Below are positions 37,636-50,783 of a stretch of DNA of 64,000 nucleotides, piece after piece. The stretch is taken from NCBI GenBank assembly GCA_905182985.1, contig CAJJDN010000163.1, positions 3,081 through 67,080 of the forward strand, written 5' to 3'. A model generated the notes under the pieces. That model saw only the letters and a program-made list of their open reading frames with translations, was not told the origin of the DNA and ran no database searches. Source of the DNA: Paramecium sonneborni (lineage: Eukaryota > Ciliophora > Oligohymenophorea > Peniculida > Parameciidae). Each line of letters starts with the position of its first letter. Positions within the stretch are counted from its first letter, which is position 1. A program made the position numbers and the translations under genes.

Positions 37636-40600
37636 ACTTAATAGAATCATGTAAAAATTACAATTTTCAATTGAATTCAACTATTCTTAAAAATTTAACA
37701 TTTTTTTTCTTTTTACCTGATGATCTTCAAATAAATAGTAGAGAATAAACTAATTTATATATTTTATTAGGAGAGATTTTATCTGAATGTTGGTTATAAT
37801 TTGAGTATCACGTTTAGTAATTATAAATTCAAGATCAAAACTCAGATTAATTGAATATTTTGAAATAAGTTCCTAAATTATTAGAAAGTGATTAATAGAC
37901 AATAAAAGATTCAATTAATTAAATATTTAGATCTTTATTAAAAATAGATGAATAAGCATAAATAAATATAGGAGAAATTGATTATTTGGTTGAAAAATTA
38001 CTACCAATAAGTTTTGATTTTCAAGTAGTTTTCTATTAAATGTGTTATCTTTGTTTTTAATAGTTCAATTATTAATATAAAAAAAGTGGGGATAATTAAA
38101 ACTAGATGGAAAAGTTTTCATTACTTAATTTATATATTTAATAAAAAAAGCAATCCTTGTAAATTGATAAGAAATTAATTGATAAAATGAAGTTATATAA
38201 TGATGAATAAACTTAGTTTTAATGTGAATTAAAAATATTATCTTATAAATCTATGGAAGAATTGTTATCTTTAATTATTGAAGAAGATTTTCATCAATTA
38301 AATAAAGGAATTCATATTATGAAAATCAATAATTAAAATGGAAAAATATTAAATCTACTATCTGAAATTCCTGAAGAAGATAAACGAAAAGTAGCAACAC
38401 TTTTAAAATAATTAATAAAAGAGAAAAATATAATTAATATTGCTTTAGAATTATAAAAATTAAAGAATGAGTATCCATTCGAAGAAATAGAAGTTATATT
38501 AAGAATAGTTTGTGAATATTAAAATTAGAAATTTGAAAATTATTAAATTATTAAATAAGCAGTTAAAGAAGGTAAAACTAAAGTTGAAATGGAAAATTTA
38601 TTAGAAATTTCAAAATATGATGAAAATATGGAATTAGATTAATAAATTATTGTACTTTAAGGTTTTAATGATGATCTTTGGGAGTTAATTTAATAAAATC
38701 CTATTTAAAATACAATAGCTAATTCTCTTATTACAAAATATTTAGATAAAACACCAGAAAATTCAATTCAAATCTTTTAAATTTTAAGAAGATTATATAA
38801 AGAAAATTATTTGATTCAACCCTGTAATAATCAAATAAAATGTTTTACATAATTATTTACATTATTGTAAGATGATTAAATACATCATCTTATTTATGAT
38901 AATAAATCTGATTAGATTTCAAATGAAAAATATTCAAAAACAATAGAAATTTTATTTAAAATTTTTAAATAAATTAAAAATGAAAAAGATTAATAAGATT
39001 TGAAAGTAGATTTAGAATAGAAATTAAAATTACCAAAAATTTATTGTTTAAATTTTTTAATTGACCTTATAAAAGATAATAAAAATGAGGAAATTATATA
39101 AAATATTTACAAATTAGTTTATTCTTGGCAATTATAATAAAAATAAGATCTAAAAAATAATGCTGAGTTACTTTATAGAAAAGATGCTAATTTTTATAAA
39201 TAAACCTTCTCTAAAATTAGATATTTTGATAATGAAAAATTACATCCTAATTAATTAGAATTATAATTAAAGAGTGATATATATCCAAGATCTCTGAATG
39301 TTTCATTAGAAAAATTTAATATTTCTTTGACATTATTAAATAAAAAGGAATAGTAAGATTTAGTTGCAAATTGGATTAAAAATGTTAAGGATTAAGATGC
39401 TTTTGAGCAATTAATACCATTTTTTTTTAATATCATTAAAAGAGGAGAATCTTCTGCATCATTTTTATCTATAATTAATTAGTAAATTAAGGCTAATAGA
39501 GATTTGTAAACAAAATATGGATATTTTAATTAAAAATCAATATTTTAGATATTTTATAATAATGCTAATGAAGAATTAAAAGTTGTGCTTCTAAAACTTA
39601 TGAGTAGACAACATCCTATTCCTTTATTATATAGAACTCCTTATAATCCAATAACTGAAGAAACTGAAAAATTAACATTTAACATCAATTCATTTTATGT
39701 TTTTTAATAAAATTTCCCAATCATAAATTTAAGTTTAGATGAAAATCAAAAAAGAATTGGTAAAACAGAATTAATTAATAAAATATTTTATTCGTAATAT
39801 AAATTTGAAATTTCTGACAATAATCAATTAAACAGATAAACAGTAGATATTATGTATGATTTTGAATTTAGTGGATCTAGAAATTTATCTATTGCAGATG
39901 CTCATAATTTTATTCCATTTGAAATTTTAGATGATATCTTACCAATGTTTAAATTGTGGATAATATAATTGGATACAGAAAAAGAAATTGAGAAAAATAT
40001 TCAAAAATTAGAAAAATTAGAAGCTTTTAATATTAAAGATAAAGTTGTTTGCTTTTTAATTAGAAATTCAAAATAAGAAGTCAATTAATAATAAATAACA
40101 TTGTTAGAGTAATTTAATATTTAATGGAAATAAGTTATTGATTTATCAGATAATGATTTAAATAAATAAATGAAAGATGATGAAATTGAGTAAGTATCAA
40201 AATTTCTTTTTGGAATCATAGAGTAGTATATAGAATAATTATAATTAAAATAAGAATAATATTTTAATTTGATTTGTTAAATGAAACATTAAGATTTACA
40301 TTAAACTTAAGAGATGAAATAAGCAAAAATATTATTTCAAGAAATTGAAGAAGAATTAAATCAATAAATGAAACATGAATTAGGATTTTATAATGAAGCA
40401 GCTTTTCCATTAAGAAGTATTGATTGGTAAATAAAATAAGAAAAGGATAAATATATTAAATTATAATAAAATAATGATTAAAAAGATTAAGTAGCTTTAA
40501 ATGAAATTAATAAAAATATATCAAATTTACAAGCTAAAATTAAGACTTAAAAATTTTCAAAACTTATAGTAAAATTTTGTGAATTGCTGTAACAAAATAA

Positions 40601-43600
40601 TTATTATATTTTATATCTTCAATTTGTTGATAATATAAGAAAATTTAATGAAAAAAACACTTATGATCTTTAAAATAAAAATTAATTATTGAGTGAAAAG
40701 ATTTAAAAATTAAAAAAAGAAAAGGAAGCTATAAAGCCAAAGGAAAATACTGAAATAACAATTGAATAAAGAAAATAAAGAGATAATATATAAAAAGAAA
40801 TAGAGAAAAAAATTCTAAAATTAAAGCGAAATTAAGAGGTAATATCTAAAATAAATATTGGAATAGAATTATTTTGGAGAGAAATAATATAATAAATTGA
40901 AAAATGTAATAATTGTTAAATTGAAATTGATCCTGCAAAAATTGTGAAAGAAATGATATCTAAAGGAGAACCTTATGAATTTTTGGATGGTGATTAATTA
41001 AGAATTGATTAATAATTTTTAATGAAACTAATTTCAAATTTTAGTAATTAAGGATAAGAAAAAATATTGGTATTAAGTGTTTTAGGGCCATAAAGTTCAG
41101 GCAAATCAACAATTTTAAATAAAATCTTTGGATGTCATTTTTGGACAAGTGTTGGTAGATGTACTAAAGGAATTTATTTATAATTATTAAAAATACATAA
41201 TAAAGCTTTTTTTAATAATTTATTTGATTATATTGTAATATTAGATAGTGAAGGACTTTAGAGTCCAAGTTAAGATGATTAAGAATTTGATAAAAAAATA
41301 GCTCTTTTTGTGTTATCAATTAGTGATATTATTTTAGTAAATGTTAAAGGTGATATAACATAATAATTTAAATCATTAGTTGAAATGTGTATTTTTACTT
41401 TGGGATAAATGAAAAGTTTTACAAATGAAAAATAAATTACATGGTGTTTTAATTAAAATAATGATGTAAATAATCATGCACCATTTTTATAATAATTGTA
41501 ATCAATAGCTACAAGTTTAAGTACAGAATTTAGTAATTAAAAAGAAGAAAATGAAACAATTGATTATAATGATATTCTTGGAATTACAAAGGATAATATT
41601 AAAATTTTAGGATTTGCATCAACTGAAGAATTATGGAGAAAAAATGAAAATAATGGAATTTATTCAGATTGGAGATAATTAAAAATAAATGGAACTTTTT
41701 CTGAAGAAGCTTATGAATATGGTATTAGAGTAATTCGATCATATGTTTAGAAATTTGGAAATGCAAAAGAAAATGATTAATAAAGAAATAAATAAATGGA
41801 AAATTTAAAATCTTTTATTGAAAAAATAGAATTAACATGGTATAGTATATAAAATTTACCTGATTTACTTGAATTTTCTGAATTAATCTAACATCAATAA
41901 AATTTATTTATGAGATAATAATTTGATTAATTAATTAATGAATAGAAATTTCATAATAAAAATGAATACATCAAAAATATAACAGAACGAATCTCAGAGA
42001 AAAATTTAAAGTTAACTCTTGAAATATTAGATGAAATTTAAATATTTGAAATTAAAAAAATGAATGCTCAATTTGATTCAATTAAGAATGAATTTAATGA
42101 AAAATTAACATCAATTAAAAATGAAAAAAAAATATCAAAAAAGGTATTTACAAAATATGTGAATATGTTAAAAGATAGGATTAATAGTGAAAAATCAGCA
42201 TGTAATTTAGCAATATATGCAGAAATTAAGACTTAAGAAACTATTTTATAGAAAAAAAAAGGATTTATTTAATTGGATTAGTTTATTTTGAATTTAATCG
42301 GAAAAGAAGATGAATTAAAATACTATAAAGAAAATGAAAGAAGAATTAAAGATAAATTTGATAAACTTTGGGGTTCAATTGTTGACTAACATACTGAATA
42401 ATAAGAAACTATGTTTAAAGAATTTTGTGATAAATTACTTTAAGTAATTTAATAAGAGTTTTCAAATTATATTTTAAAATCAAAGCATGAAACTCAATAT
42501 AAATAAGAATATCATAATTAAAAATTACTTTAAAGACCTCCATTAAAAGAAGATTATTTAAAATCTCTTTAAATTTTAAGTCCAGAATTGTAAACTTAAT
42601 AATTTATGGTAATTGAAAATTCAAATAAAAATTATTAATATTATGAAACTTTTGTTTAAAGTATTAATAACAAATTAAAAAAATGTTCAGAATAATCAAT
42701 TTTATAAATAAACAAATTTTATAAATTAAAAGTATTATTTAGATGGATTAATTTGTAAGATTTCCATAAATACATGTAAAATGATATGCTATCTGATTTA
42801 GACTATTACTAGTCTTAAAATAAAAAATTAGATAAGTATGCTCTAAAAAATTTTTTTGAGCATTTTACAATTTTTGGGTTTGAAATAGTTTAAGAAAGCG
42901 TTGATAAATTATATGATTTATTTAAAAAATGGATTAATTGGGAAGGAAGAGAGGGAAAACAGTAACAGCTTCTTAAATGTTTTTCACCTGTACAAAGATA
43001 ATAGTATTATAAGTAAGTTTAATATGATTTATCAATTGATATAATCAACAAAAATTTTAAAGGATTTGCAAAATATACTAAAAGCTAAGAAGTAATAATT
43101 TAAATATCTGATAATAATAATGACTTGGATAATCTTATTAATAAATACAATGAAAATGATGATATCTTTTTAGTTGAAATACAAGAAGAAATAATTTTAG
43201 ATCAAAAGATTTTATACAATCAAAGAGATGTTTTTAATTATATTTTGAATCAGAAACTTAATTATCATCTTTATTACCCATTTAAGAATAATGTTGTTAA
43301 AATTATTTAATAATTAATGAATGAACATAATTAAGAAGGTTGGAATAAAATGTATTGTTAAATTAATGAATTGATATTTGTTGAAATGATAGAAATAAAT
43401 AAAGATGCAGTTATTCAATAAAATGAGAATGTTAAAGTTAATTAATATAGTTTTAGTTTAATAAAAAGAATAATGTCAAAGATAGAATAGTAAATTAAAT
43501 AATTTAATAAATAATTTTCATATTTTGGAGTTATGTTGAATGATATAGGAGAGAGATGCTTATTTTATTATTCAATTTTCACAATTTGGAGATTTTTATG

Positions 43601-46545
43601 TTTTGGATAATATTAATCAACTGAATAAAACATTAAAGAATTGAAAGATTAGACTGATGAATAATATCTTAAATTTAAAGCTGATATTTAATAAAATAAA
43701 AAAGAGTAAAGTAAAATTAGAGGAATAACTTAAGCTACAGATATTATAAATGTAGCAACTTAAAGATTATATGTTTAATACTCTATAAAAGCATCATAAA
43801 TAATAAATGGATATAGTTAAGAATCAAGTTTTGATATAATTAAATAATTAGATAAAGATATTCTTGAAAAATCTGATAAGAATGTAACAGATGATTAGAT
43901 AGTTTAATATATTAGAAATTAAACACATTATGTTGAAAAATATGTTAAAGATAAGGTGGCTGGAATAAAATAAGAAATTCAAACAAAATTAACAAATGAT
44001 TTACGTGGTGATTTAAAATCTCATATATAAAAAGTCGATGCAAATACTAAAAATTTACATGGTTTTGTTACTTATGCTCTAAAAGCTTAAGATTACTTTA
44101 TATCTTTGAGTAACCCTGAAGAAGCTCCTGGATTATTATATAAAATAGTATTGAGTTGTCTTGAAGGAAAGGTTGAATAAAAATTATTAGAATAAATATA
44201 ATAAGATAAAAGAGATGCATTTTAAACTTAAGATTTCCATGTTTTTGATGTACCTTTATGTACTACTACTTAAAAGTCAGATGCTGAAATATAAATATTA
44301 TTAGATTTTATTAATGCATTTGAAAAGAAAATAANTTTTGAATCAGAAACTTAATTATCATCTTTATTACCCATTTAAGAATAATGTTGTTAAAATTATT
44401 TAATAATTAATGAATGAACATAATTAAGAAGGTTGGAATAAAATGTATTGTTAAATTAATGAATTGATATTTGTTGAAATGATAGAAATAAATAAAGATG
44501 CAGTTATTCAATAAAATGAGAATGTTAAAGTTAATTAATATAGTTTTAGTTTAATAAAAAGAATAATGTCAAAGATAGAATAGTAAATTAAATAATTTAA
44601 TAAATAATTTTCATATTTTGGAGTTATGTTGAATGATATAGGAGAGAGATGCTTATTTTATTATTCAATTTTCACAATTTGGAGATTTTTATGTTTTGGA
44701 TAATATTAATCAACTGAATAAAACATTAAAGAATTGAAAGATTAGACTGATGAATAATATCTTAAATTTAAAGCTGATATTTAATAAAATAAAAAAGAGT
44801 AAAGTAAAATTAGAGGAATAACTTAAGCTACAGATATTATAAATGTAGCAACTTAAAGATTATATGTTTAATACTCTATAAAAGCATCATAAATAATAAA
44901 TGGATATAGTTAAGAATCAAGTTTTGATATAATTAAATAATTAGATAAAGATATTCTTGAAAAATCTGATAAGAATGTAACAGATGATTAGATAGTTTAA
45001 TATATTAGAAATTAAACACATTATGTTGAAAAATATGTTAAAGATAAGGTGGCTGGAATAAAATAAGAAATTCAAACAAAATTAACAAATGATTTACGTG
45101 GTGATTTAAAATCTCATATATAAAAAGTCGATGCAAATACTAAAAATTTACATGGTTTTGTTACTTATGCTCTAAAAGCTTAAGATTACTTTATATCTTT
45201 GAGTAACCCTGAAGAAGCTCCTGGATTATTATATAAAATAGTATTGAGTTGTCTTGAAGGAAAGGTTGAATAAAAATTATTAGAATAAATATAATAAGAT
45301 AAAAGAGATGCATTTTAAACTTAAGATTTCCATGTTTTTGATGTACCTTTATGTACTACTACTTAAAAGTCAGATGCTGAAATATAAATATTATTAGATT
45401 TTATTAATGCATTTGAAAAGAAAATAAAAGAGGCTATTTCTAATTTAGATTAGATTTAAATAGATTTTGAAAAATTAAAAGTATAAGCTGATTTAGATAC
45501 ATTATAACTTAAATAAATTGGTTGTTTAGAATATTGTCCAATTTGTAAAAGAAAATGTGATGAAGCTGTTGATGATAGTAATCATAAACATTAATGTAAA
45601 AATGGACATTAATTAAGAGGTAATATTATATTATAATTTAGGAATGAGTGGAGTTTTGATTGGTTGTTAACCATCATTATATACTTGTGAAGAAATATAA
45701 GATGATTTCTAAATCTAAGAATTAGAAACTTAATAAATTAAAAAATGGAAAGATATTAAATCAGTATATAATACTTGGTAGTTTTCTTGTCTTGATAAAG
45801 CTACTTTACAATTATGTAAAGAAAAATTTATGAAAATTTGGAATGATAAAATAGGAAGAATGATTTGTGAAAAACTTTCAAAAGAAATTGGAAAAGATAT
45901 ATTTTATATTCCAAAGTAGGAAGTTTAATTAGGATAAAATTAAGGAAATTAAAAAACTGCTCATTATATACTTATGTTAGATGATTCTGGTTCAATGTCA
46001 GGAAGACCTTTTGAATCAGCTAAATAAGGTTTAGTTGCATTTCTTTATGAAATTTAAAAAAATCCTAGTTCTAGGGTTACTATTATTATTTTTAATAGTA
46101 ATGCTAGATGTGCAATTGATTATTAAATTCCTAATCCTTAAGTTTAATAATCAATGATCGTTTATAATGGAGGAGGAACTAATTTTGATGCTGCCTTTTT
46201 GCTTGCTTATGAAAAAATCTAATCAAATCCTCATTTTAATTAATTTAATTCGTAAATATCAATATTATTCATAGCCATTCAATATTCTTTTATACTGATG
46301 GAGGTGCTTCTTATCCTTCATAAGCTTTAGCAAAATTTTAATAATTACCATCTGAGAAACGATAAAAAATAGAATTAATTGCTTGTTCTGAAGAATCTTC
46401 TCCAGGTACATTAATCAAGGTGGTTGAATTTTTTAAATCTAATTTTTTATTTGCTAAATTGCAACCATCAATGCAACCAGAAAAAATAGCGTAGATATGG
46501 ATAGAAGAAGTTAGTAAAGTTACCCATTAAATAAAAAATTGTTGA
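37167..46545 (+). CDS. Very large VLIG-like GTPase with zinc motif and VWA domain
   Basis: Collapsing the duplication at 43243-45427 and removing introns at 45620-45641 (22 nt) and 46252-46274 (23 nt) leaves 8241 nt, an exact 2747 codons (2746 aa) ending at TGA 46543-46545. Residues 1-1300 are helical. G1 is GPQSSGKST at residue 1307, then GRCTKG and the switch DSEGLQSP, matching very large interferon-inducible GTPases (VLIG/GVIN); FNQNND may be G4. A long coiled-coil region follows. CPICKRKC with HKHQCKNGHQ (45533-45616) is a zinc site. A VWA domain has a full MIDAS: DDSGSMSG, GGGTNFDAAF, YTDGG. Predicted cytosolic, nucleotide-driven assembly factor; substrate unknown. Confidence 0.85.
43243..45427. 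repeat. Exact 1092-bp direct duplication around N (44335)
   Basis: 43243-44334 equals 44336-45427, inside the GTPase gene between the GTPase and zinc regions. Removing 1093 bases restores the reading frame into the zinc/VWA part, which is independent support for artefact. Confidence 0.92.
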
Positions 46546-47583
46546 TTTATTATATAAAATATATAATATTAAGAAATAATTATATTTAATCTTTAATGAT
46601 TTTGATTTATTAAAAAAATTATTTTTTTTATTTGTTTTCATATACTCGTCAATGTTATTATTAATATAACTCAAAATTTCATTAACAAACTATTTCTAAC
46701 AACTAAAAACTATTATTTTTTTTTGTTTCAATCAAAGCGAAACATTATATTTTTAAATAAAATTGAAAAATCAAAGTAGGAGTTAATTCAAAATTGGAAT
46801 ATCTTAACATTCAATATACAAATAAAATTTTTAAAATCAATAAAGGTTTCCACAAAGTGCTACTTCTTATAATCAATTATAGGTAACATAATTAAAACAA
46901 AATTTAATAGCTAATTTGAAGTTATAATTATTTTAACTGAAATTGTTTTACAAAATTTAGAATTGCTATTCTAGTAAATGATAAATCTATGCATTTTAAG
47001 AACATTTATTAAGATAATTTTTATTTTTCTTATAACCTTATTAAAGGAGAATATTAAGTTTTGAGATGTCTATTTGAGTTAATAAGGACAAAAGAAAGAA
47101 AAATTTATTGGAAATGCTGACTTTTAGTTTATGCATGTTTCTTAAAAGTTCGGGTTTTCACTATTCCTTTGAAATTCTTAGTTTTGAAAAATTAGTATAA
47201 CTCCAAAGTTTAAATAAGATACCTGATATCTACATATAAAAATACAAGATTAGAATATGATTAACAAAAATAAAATAAATATTGCATCTAGTTAAGTATT
47301 ACACATGAGATTTACTAAAAAATTTTCTATAATAATGTTATGATTCATAATAATTTATATTGATATATTTAATAAATTAATTAAATCAAATTTTATTTAT
47401 TTTATTGTTCTTCTTTTTAGATTACACTCATTTTAATTAGTTATAATTTTAGATAAAAGTAAATTAGAGTTAATTAATGAATAATAATATTTAATTCTTT
47501 TGATTTTGAATTAATTTATAGGATTAGTTATTTCATCTGTTATTAAATATCCGAACTTATGTATTAAACATATTAAAAATATT
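46546..47583. other. About 1 kb spacer, no gene seen
   Basis: Downstream of the GTPase/VWA gene. Short frames with some protein-like words near 46850-47050 could not be extended or joined by introns. Treated as intergenic. Confidence 0.4.
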
Positions 47584-48094
47584 ATGAATACTTATAAAAA
47601 GCCTCTAAATAATATTGAGTCACTCCGAAACCAGATTCAGTAATTATAATTAGACCTCACGAAATAATAATAGAATATTATAAACAAAATTTATGGAAAT
47701 CGTAGCTTTGAAACAAATGCATATATAAATAAAGATGAAGGATGCAAATCTGCAGTATATTCAAATAAAATTACATTGAGAAAAGACACACAATTAAATT
47801 AAGATTGGAATATATATAAATAAAAATAAAGTGAAAGAGATAAGTTAAAACTTTAAGATTAATTATATGAATTGGAGAATGAGAAAAAGAAAAAATTAGA
47901 TTAGCTTTTTCAGGGTATTGAGTGCCGACCTATTACGAGAATACCAATTCAAGTAGCAATAAGTCAATGACGAATTTAATGCAAAGATTAAAAATGTTCA
48001 AACGGAGCTTCAAAAAAAGGATTAATTAAATAGTATATTTATTTAATATAATAATAAGAATCATTAGAATAAGAATAGTAAAAGAAATTAGTGA
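47584..48094 (+). pseudogene. Coiled-coil protein gene with a one-base frameshift
   Basis: From ATG 47584 the frame reads NNIESLRNQIQQLQLDLTKQ and LYELENEKKKKLDQLF, a Gln/Lys-rich coiled coil. At a T-run in gctttttcagg (about 47910) coding potential jumps frame and continues LLREYQFKQQQVNDEFNAKI to TGA 48092. The span is 511 nt, one base over a multiple of three, consistent with one indel. No intron of the right phase fits. It may be a real inactivation or a sequencing error in the homopolymer. No family recognised. Confidence 0.5.
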
Positions 48095-48396
48095 GTAGTT
48101 TTAGTAAAAATTGTACTTATTCATATTAATCTTTTTAGCAAACAAGGAGAAAATGAAGGTTCGTTTTTAGGGTGATTACTATGTTAGAGCAAGAACAGAA
48201 CATTGAATTTTATAATTATTTAGAATTTTTATCTATACTTATTCATCATTATATTTTTATTAATATTATAATTATTTTATTAATATAAATTAGAATATAT
48301 ATTATTTAATTAAATACAATTAATTGAGAGTAAATAGAATATTTTTTAATTCAAATGGGTATTTAATAAATATATGATTGATAATTTTAAATAGTA
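48095..48396. other. Short intergenic stretch
   Basis: About 300 bp, AT-rich, between the coiled-coil ORF and the 68-aa gene. Nothing recognised. Confidence 0.5.
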
Positions 48397-48603
48397 ATGT
48401 CGGAATCAAATGATAATGGATATTGTTATGGTTAAGGATATGATGCAGCAGCTGGAAACTATGATCCTTCAACAGAAGAAACTATTGCTTAAGGAGTTGA
48501 TGCTTTAATTTGTGAAGTAACAGGCAATGGAGGAGCCTATTAACAAGGTTATATTGATGGCTATAATTAAACAAATCCTAATGCTAGTGGGAAAAGTAAA
48601 TGA
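48397..48603 (+). CDS. 68-aa Gly/Tyr/Asn-rich small protein
   Basis: Ciliate-code ORF, ATG 48397 to TGA 48601, with TAA read as Gln three times. Sequence starts MSESNDNGYCYGQGYDAAAG and includes GGAYQQGYIDGYNQTNP. It has only two Cys, no signal peptide and no membrane segment. Composition is far from the AT-driven I/N/K background of non-coding DNA here, which supports a real gene. No family recognised. Confidence 0.65.
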
Positions 48604-48769
48604 TTATATATTATACATTCTTTATATATTAAAGATATGGGAATGTTTATTTTAATTCTATTTGTATAATAAAATAAAGCAGGATTATATGAATAGAAAA
48701 CATGAATGTTAATGAATAAGAAAAACTTATTATACTAAATCATGAATAATATAATAATAATAATTAATT

Positions 48770-49710
48770 ATGGGTTCAACCATATCTAAAAATAAAGCAG
48801 TTGTTTTGGCTTCTCTTGGAATGGTAGGGGTTGGGTAAGATTTAATAAATATTTTGAAGTGCTTATTATATGAAAAAATACTAGTAATAGTAAAATAGTT
48901 TAGATAAATTATTTTTAAAGAATGATTTAGATTAATATTTAGAAACGAATGATAGATCTATGGATTAGAAATTTGAAATGAACAATGATATAGAAATTAG
49001 ATACAATGAAGATCATTGTTTAGAGGCTAGTTGTATAGTGGATATATATGCAAAATAGTTAGAAATAGCAGGAGAAGATTTTGTAAAGTTAAGTAAATAG
49101 AATCGAGTTTAAAGAAGGAGATTGAGAAAATAAAATTAATAAATATATGTTGATTGTATTGTTTAATTTATAATGGATATTGAAGATGTTTTAGATTAAG
49201 CATTGAAAAGACTTTTATATTAATTAGATGTACCCAAAGAAATATTTGAAGAGAGTGTATTATTAAGAATGGATTAAGGATATTTTTAATAATTATATAT
49301 GTTGTAAGCAAGTGTTAAATAAAAAATAAAAGAGAAAATTGAATATACTAAGAAATTGAATTTAAAATAAACAAAAGACATTATTCAATTTAATGTACAC
49401 ATTCTTAAAAACTTCCCTTAAGAATATCATGTAATATTGCATCGAATTGTATATATAATATGATTATAGATATAAGCAATCAGAATATGTTATGTTGGTT
49501 CCAACAATTATAAATATTATAGTCCAAGATTTAATTTATGGAAAGTTTGGTGTAGAAGAAGAGGATTAAATAGCTAGTCTTAAGAATATGTAAGGTGATT
49601 AAGAAATACATAATCTACTTAACAAAGTTGAAATAGAAATGAGTGGACTTCTGAAAGAATAAGGAATAAGATTAAATGATATTCCTGAAAGTTTAGAAAA
49701 TTTTGTTTGA
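48770..49710 (+). CDS. 295-aa protein with MGxxxS N-terminus and membrane-like segment
   Basis: Two introns, 48835-48859 (25 nt) and 49449-49476 (28 nt), give 888 coding nt (296 codons) ending at TGA 49708. The N-terminus MGSTISKNKA fits the N-myristoylation pattern (Gly2, Ser6) and is followed by a short hydrophobic stretch, AVVLASLGMVGVGAYYM. The rest is helical and acidic (for example VDCIVQFIMDIEDVLDQALK, LYGKFGVEEEDQIASLKN-type C-terminus). Probably anchored to a membrane and facing the cytosol; function unknown. Because of the duplication, the true 3' neighbour is seen in the second copy, where its stop (50770-50772) lies 11 bp from the stop of the convergent hydrolase gene. Confidence 0.8.
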
Positions 49711-49721
49711 TTTATAAATAT

Positions 49722-50010
49722 TCATAATTTCGGTTATTCTAAGGCTAATTGTACAAATTTCTAGATTTTCTTAAGTTATTCAAATGAAAATATAGGAACT
49801 CTATGTGCTATAATTAGAATATCTATTTACTTGCATCTGTGTAAATAATTATTGGATTTAGAAATTCACTTGATTATATAATTGATTCTAATTGTAAAGG
49901 ATCTCTAGATCCAATTGTTTAAATAGTTGGAATAGTGATTAACTTTTTTTAAGAAAAAATGTTTTTCTAAGCTTTTATTCCATGACAAGAGAAAGCCATA
50001 AAAAATTTAA
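49722..50010 (-). pseudogene. Redundant C-terminal piece of the serine hydrolase gene
   Basis: Assembly duplicate of part of 50784-51072, cut by the N at 50011. Not an independent gene. Confidence 0.85.
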
Positions 50011-50011
50011 N

Positions 50012-50772
50012 TGATAGATCTATGGATTAGAAATTTGAAATGAACAATGATATAGAAATTAGATACAATGAAGATCATTGTTTAGAGGCTAGTTGTATAG
50101 TGGATATATATGCAAAATAGTTAGAAATAGCAGGAGAAGATTTTGTAAAGTTAAGTAAATAGAATCGAGTTTAAAGAAGGAGATTGAGAAAATAAAATTA
50201 ATAAATATATGTTGATTGTATTGTTTAATTTATAATGGATATTGAAGATGTTTTAGATTAAGCATTGAAAAGACTTTTATATTAATTAGATGTACCCAAA
50301 GAAATATTTGAAGAGAGTGTATTATTAAGAATGGATTAAGGATATTTTTAATAATTATATATGTTGTAAGCAAGTGTTAAATAAAAAATAAAAGAGAAAA
50401 TTGAATATACTAAGAAATTGAATTTAAAATAAACAAAAGACATTATTCAATTTAATGTACACATTCTTAAAAACTTCCCTTAAGAATATCATGTAATATT
50501 GCATCGAATTGTATATATAATATGATTATAGATATAAGCAATCAGAATATGTTATGTTGGTTCCAACAATTATAAATATTATAGTCCAAGATTTAATTTA
50601 TGGAAAGTTTGGTGTAGAAGAAGAGGATTAAATAGCTAGTCTTAAGAATATGTAAGGTGATTAAGAAATACATAATCTACTTAACAAAGTTGAAATAGAA
50701 ATGAGTGGACTTCTGAAAGAATAAGGAATAAGATTAAATGATATTCCTGAAAGTTTAGAAAATTTTGTTTGA
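50012..50772 (+). pseudogene. Redundant 3' part of the 295-aa gene
   Basis: Assembly duplicate lacking the start codon and first intron. Its TGA at 50770-50772 shows the real spacing to the hydrolase gene. Confidence 0.85.
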
Positions 50773-50783
50773 TTTATAAATAT

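Noticed and set aside
46468..46674. Minus-strand ORF overlapping the end of the VWA gene
   Set aside because: Overlaps the spliced C-terminus and 3' flank of the GTPase/VWA gene; composition is AT-driven.
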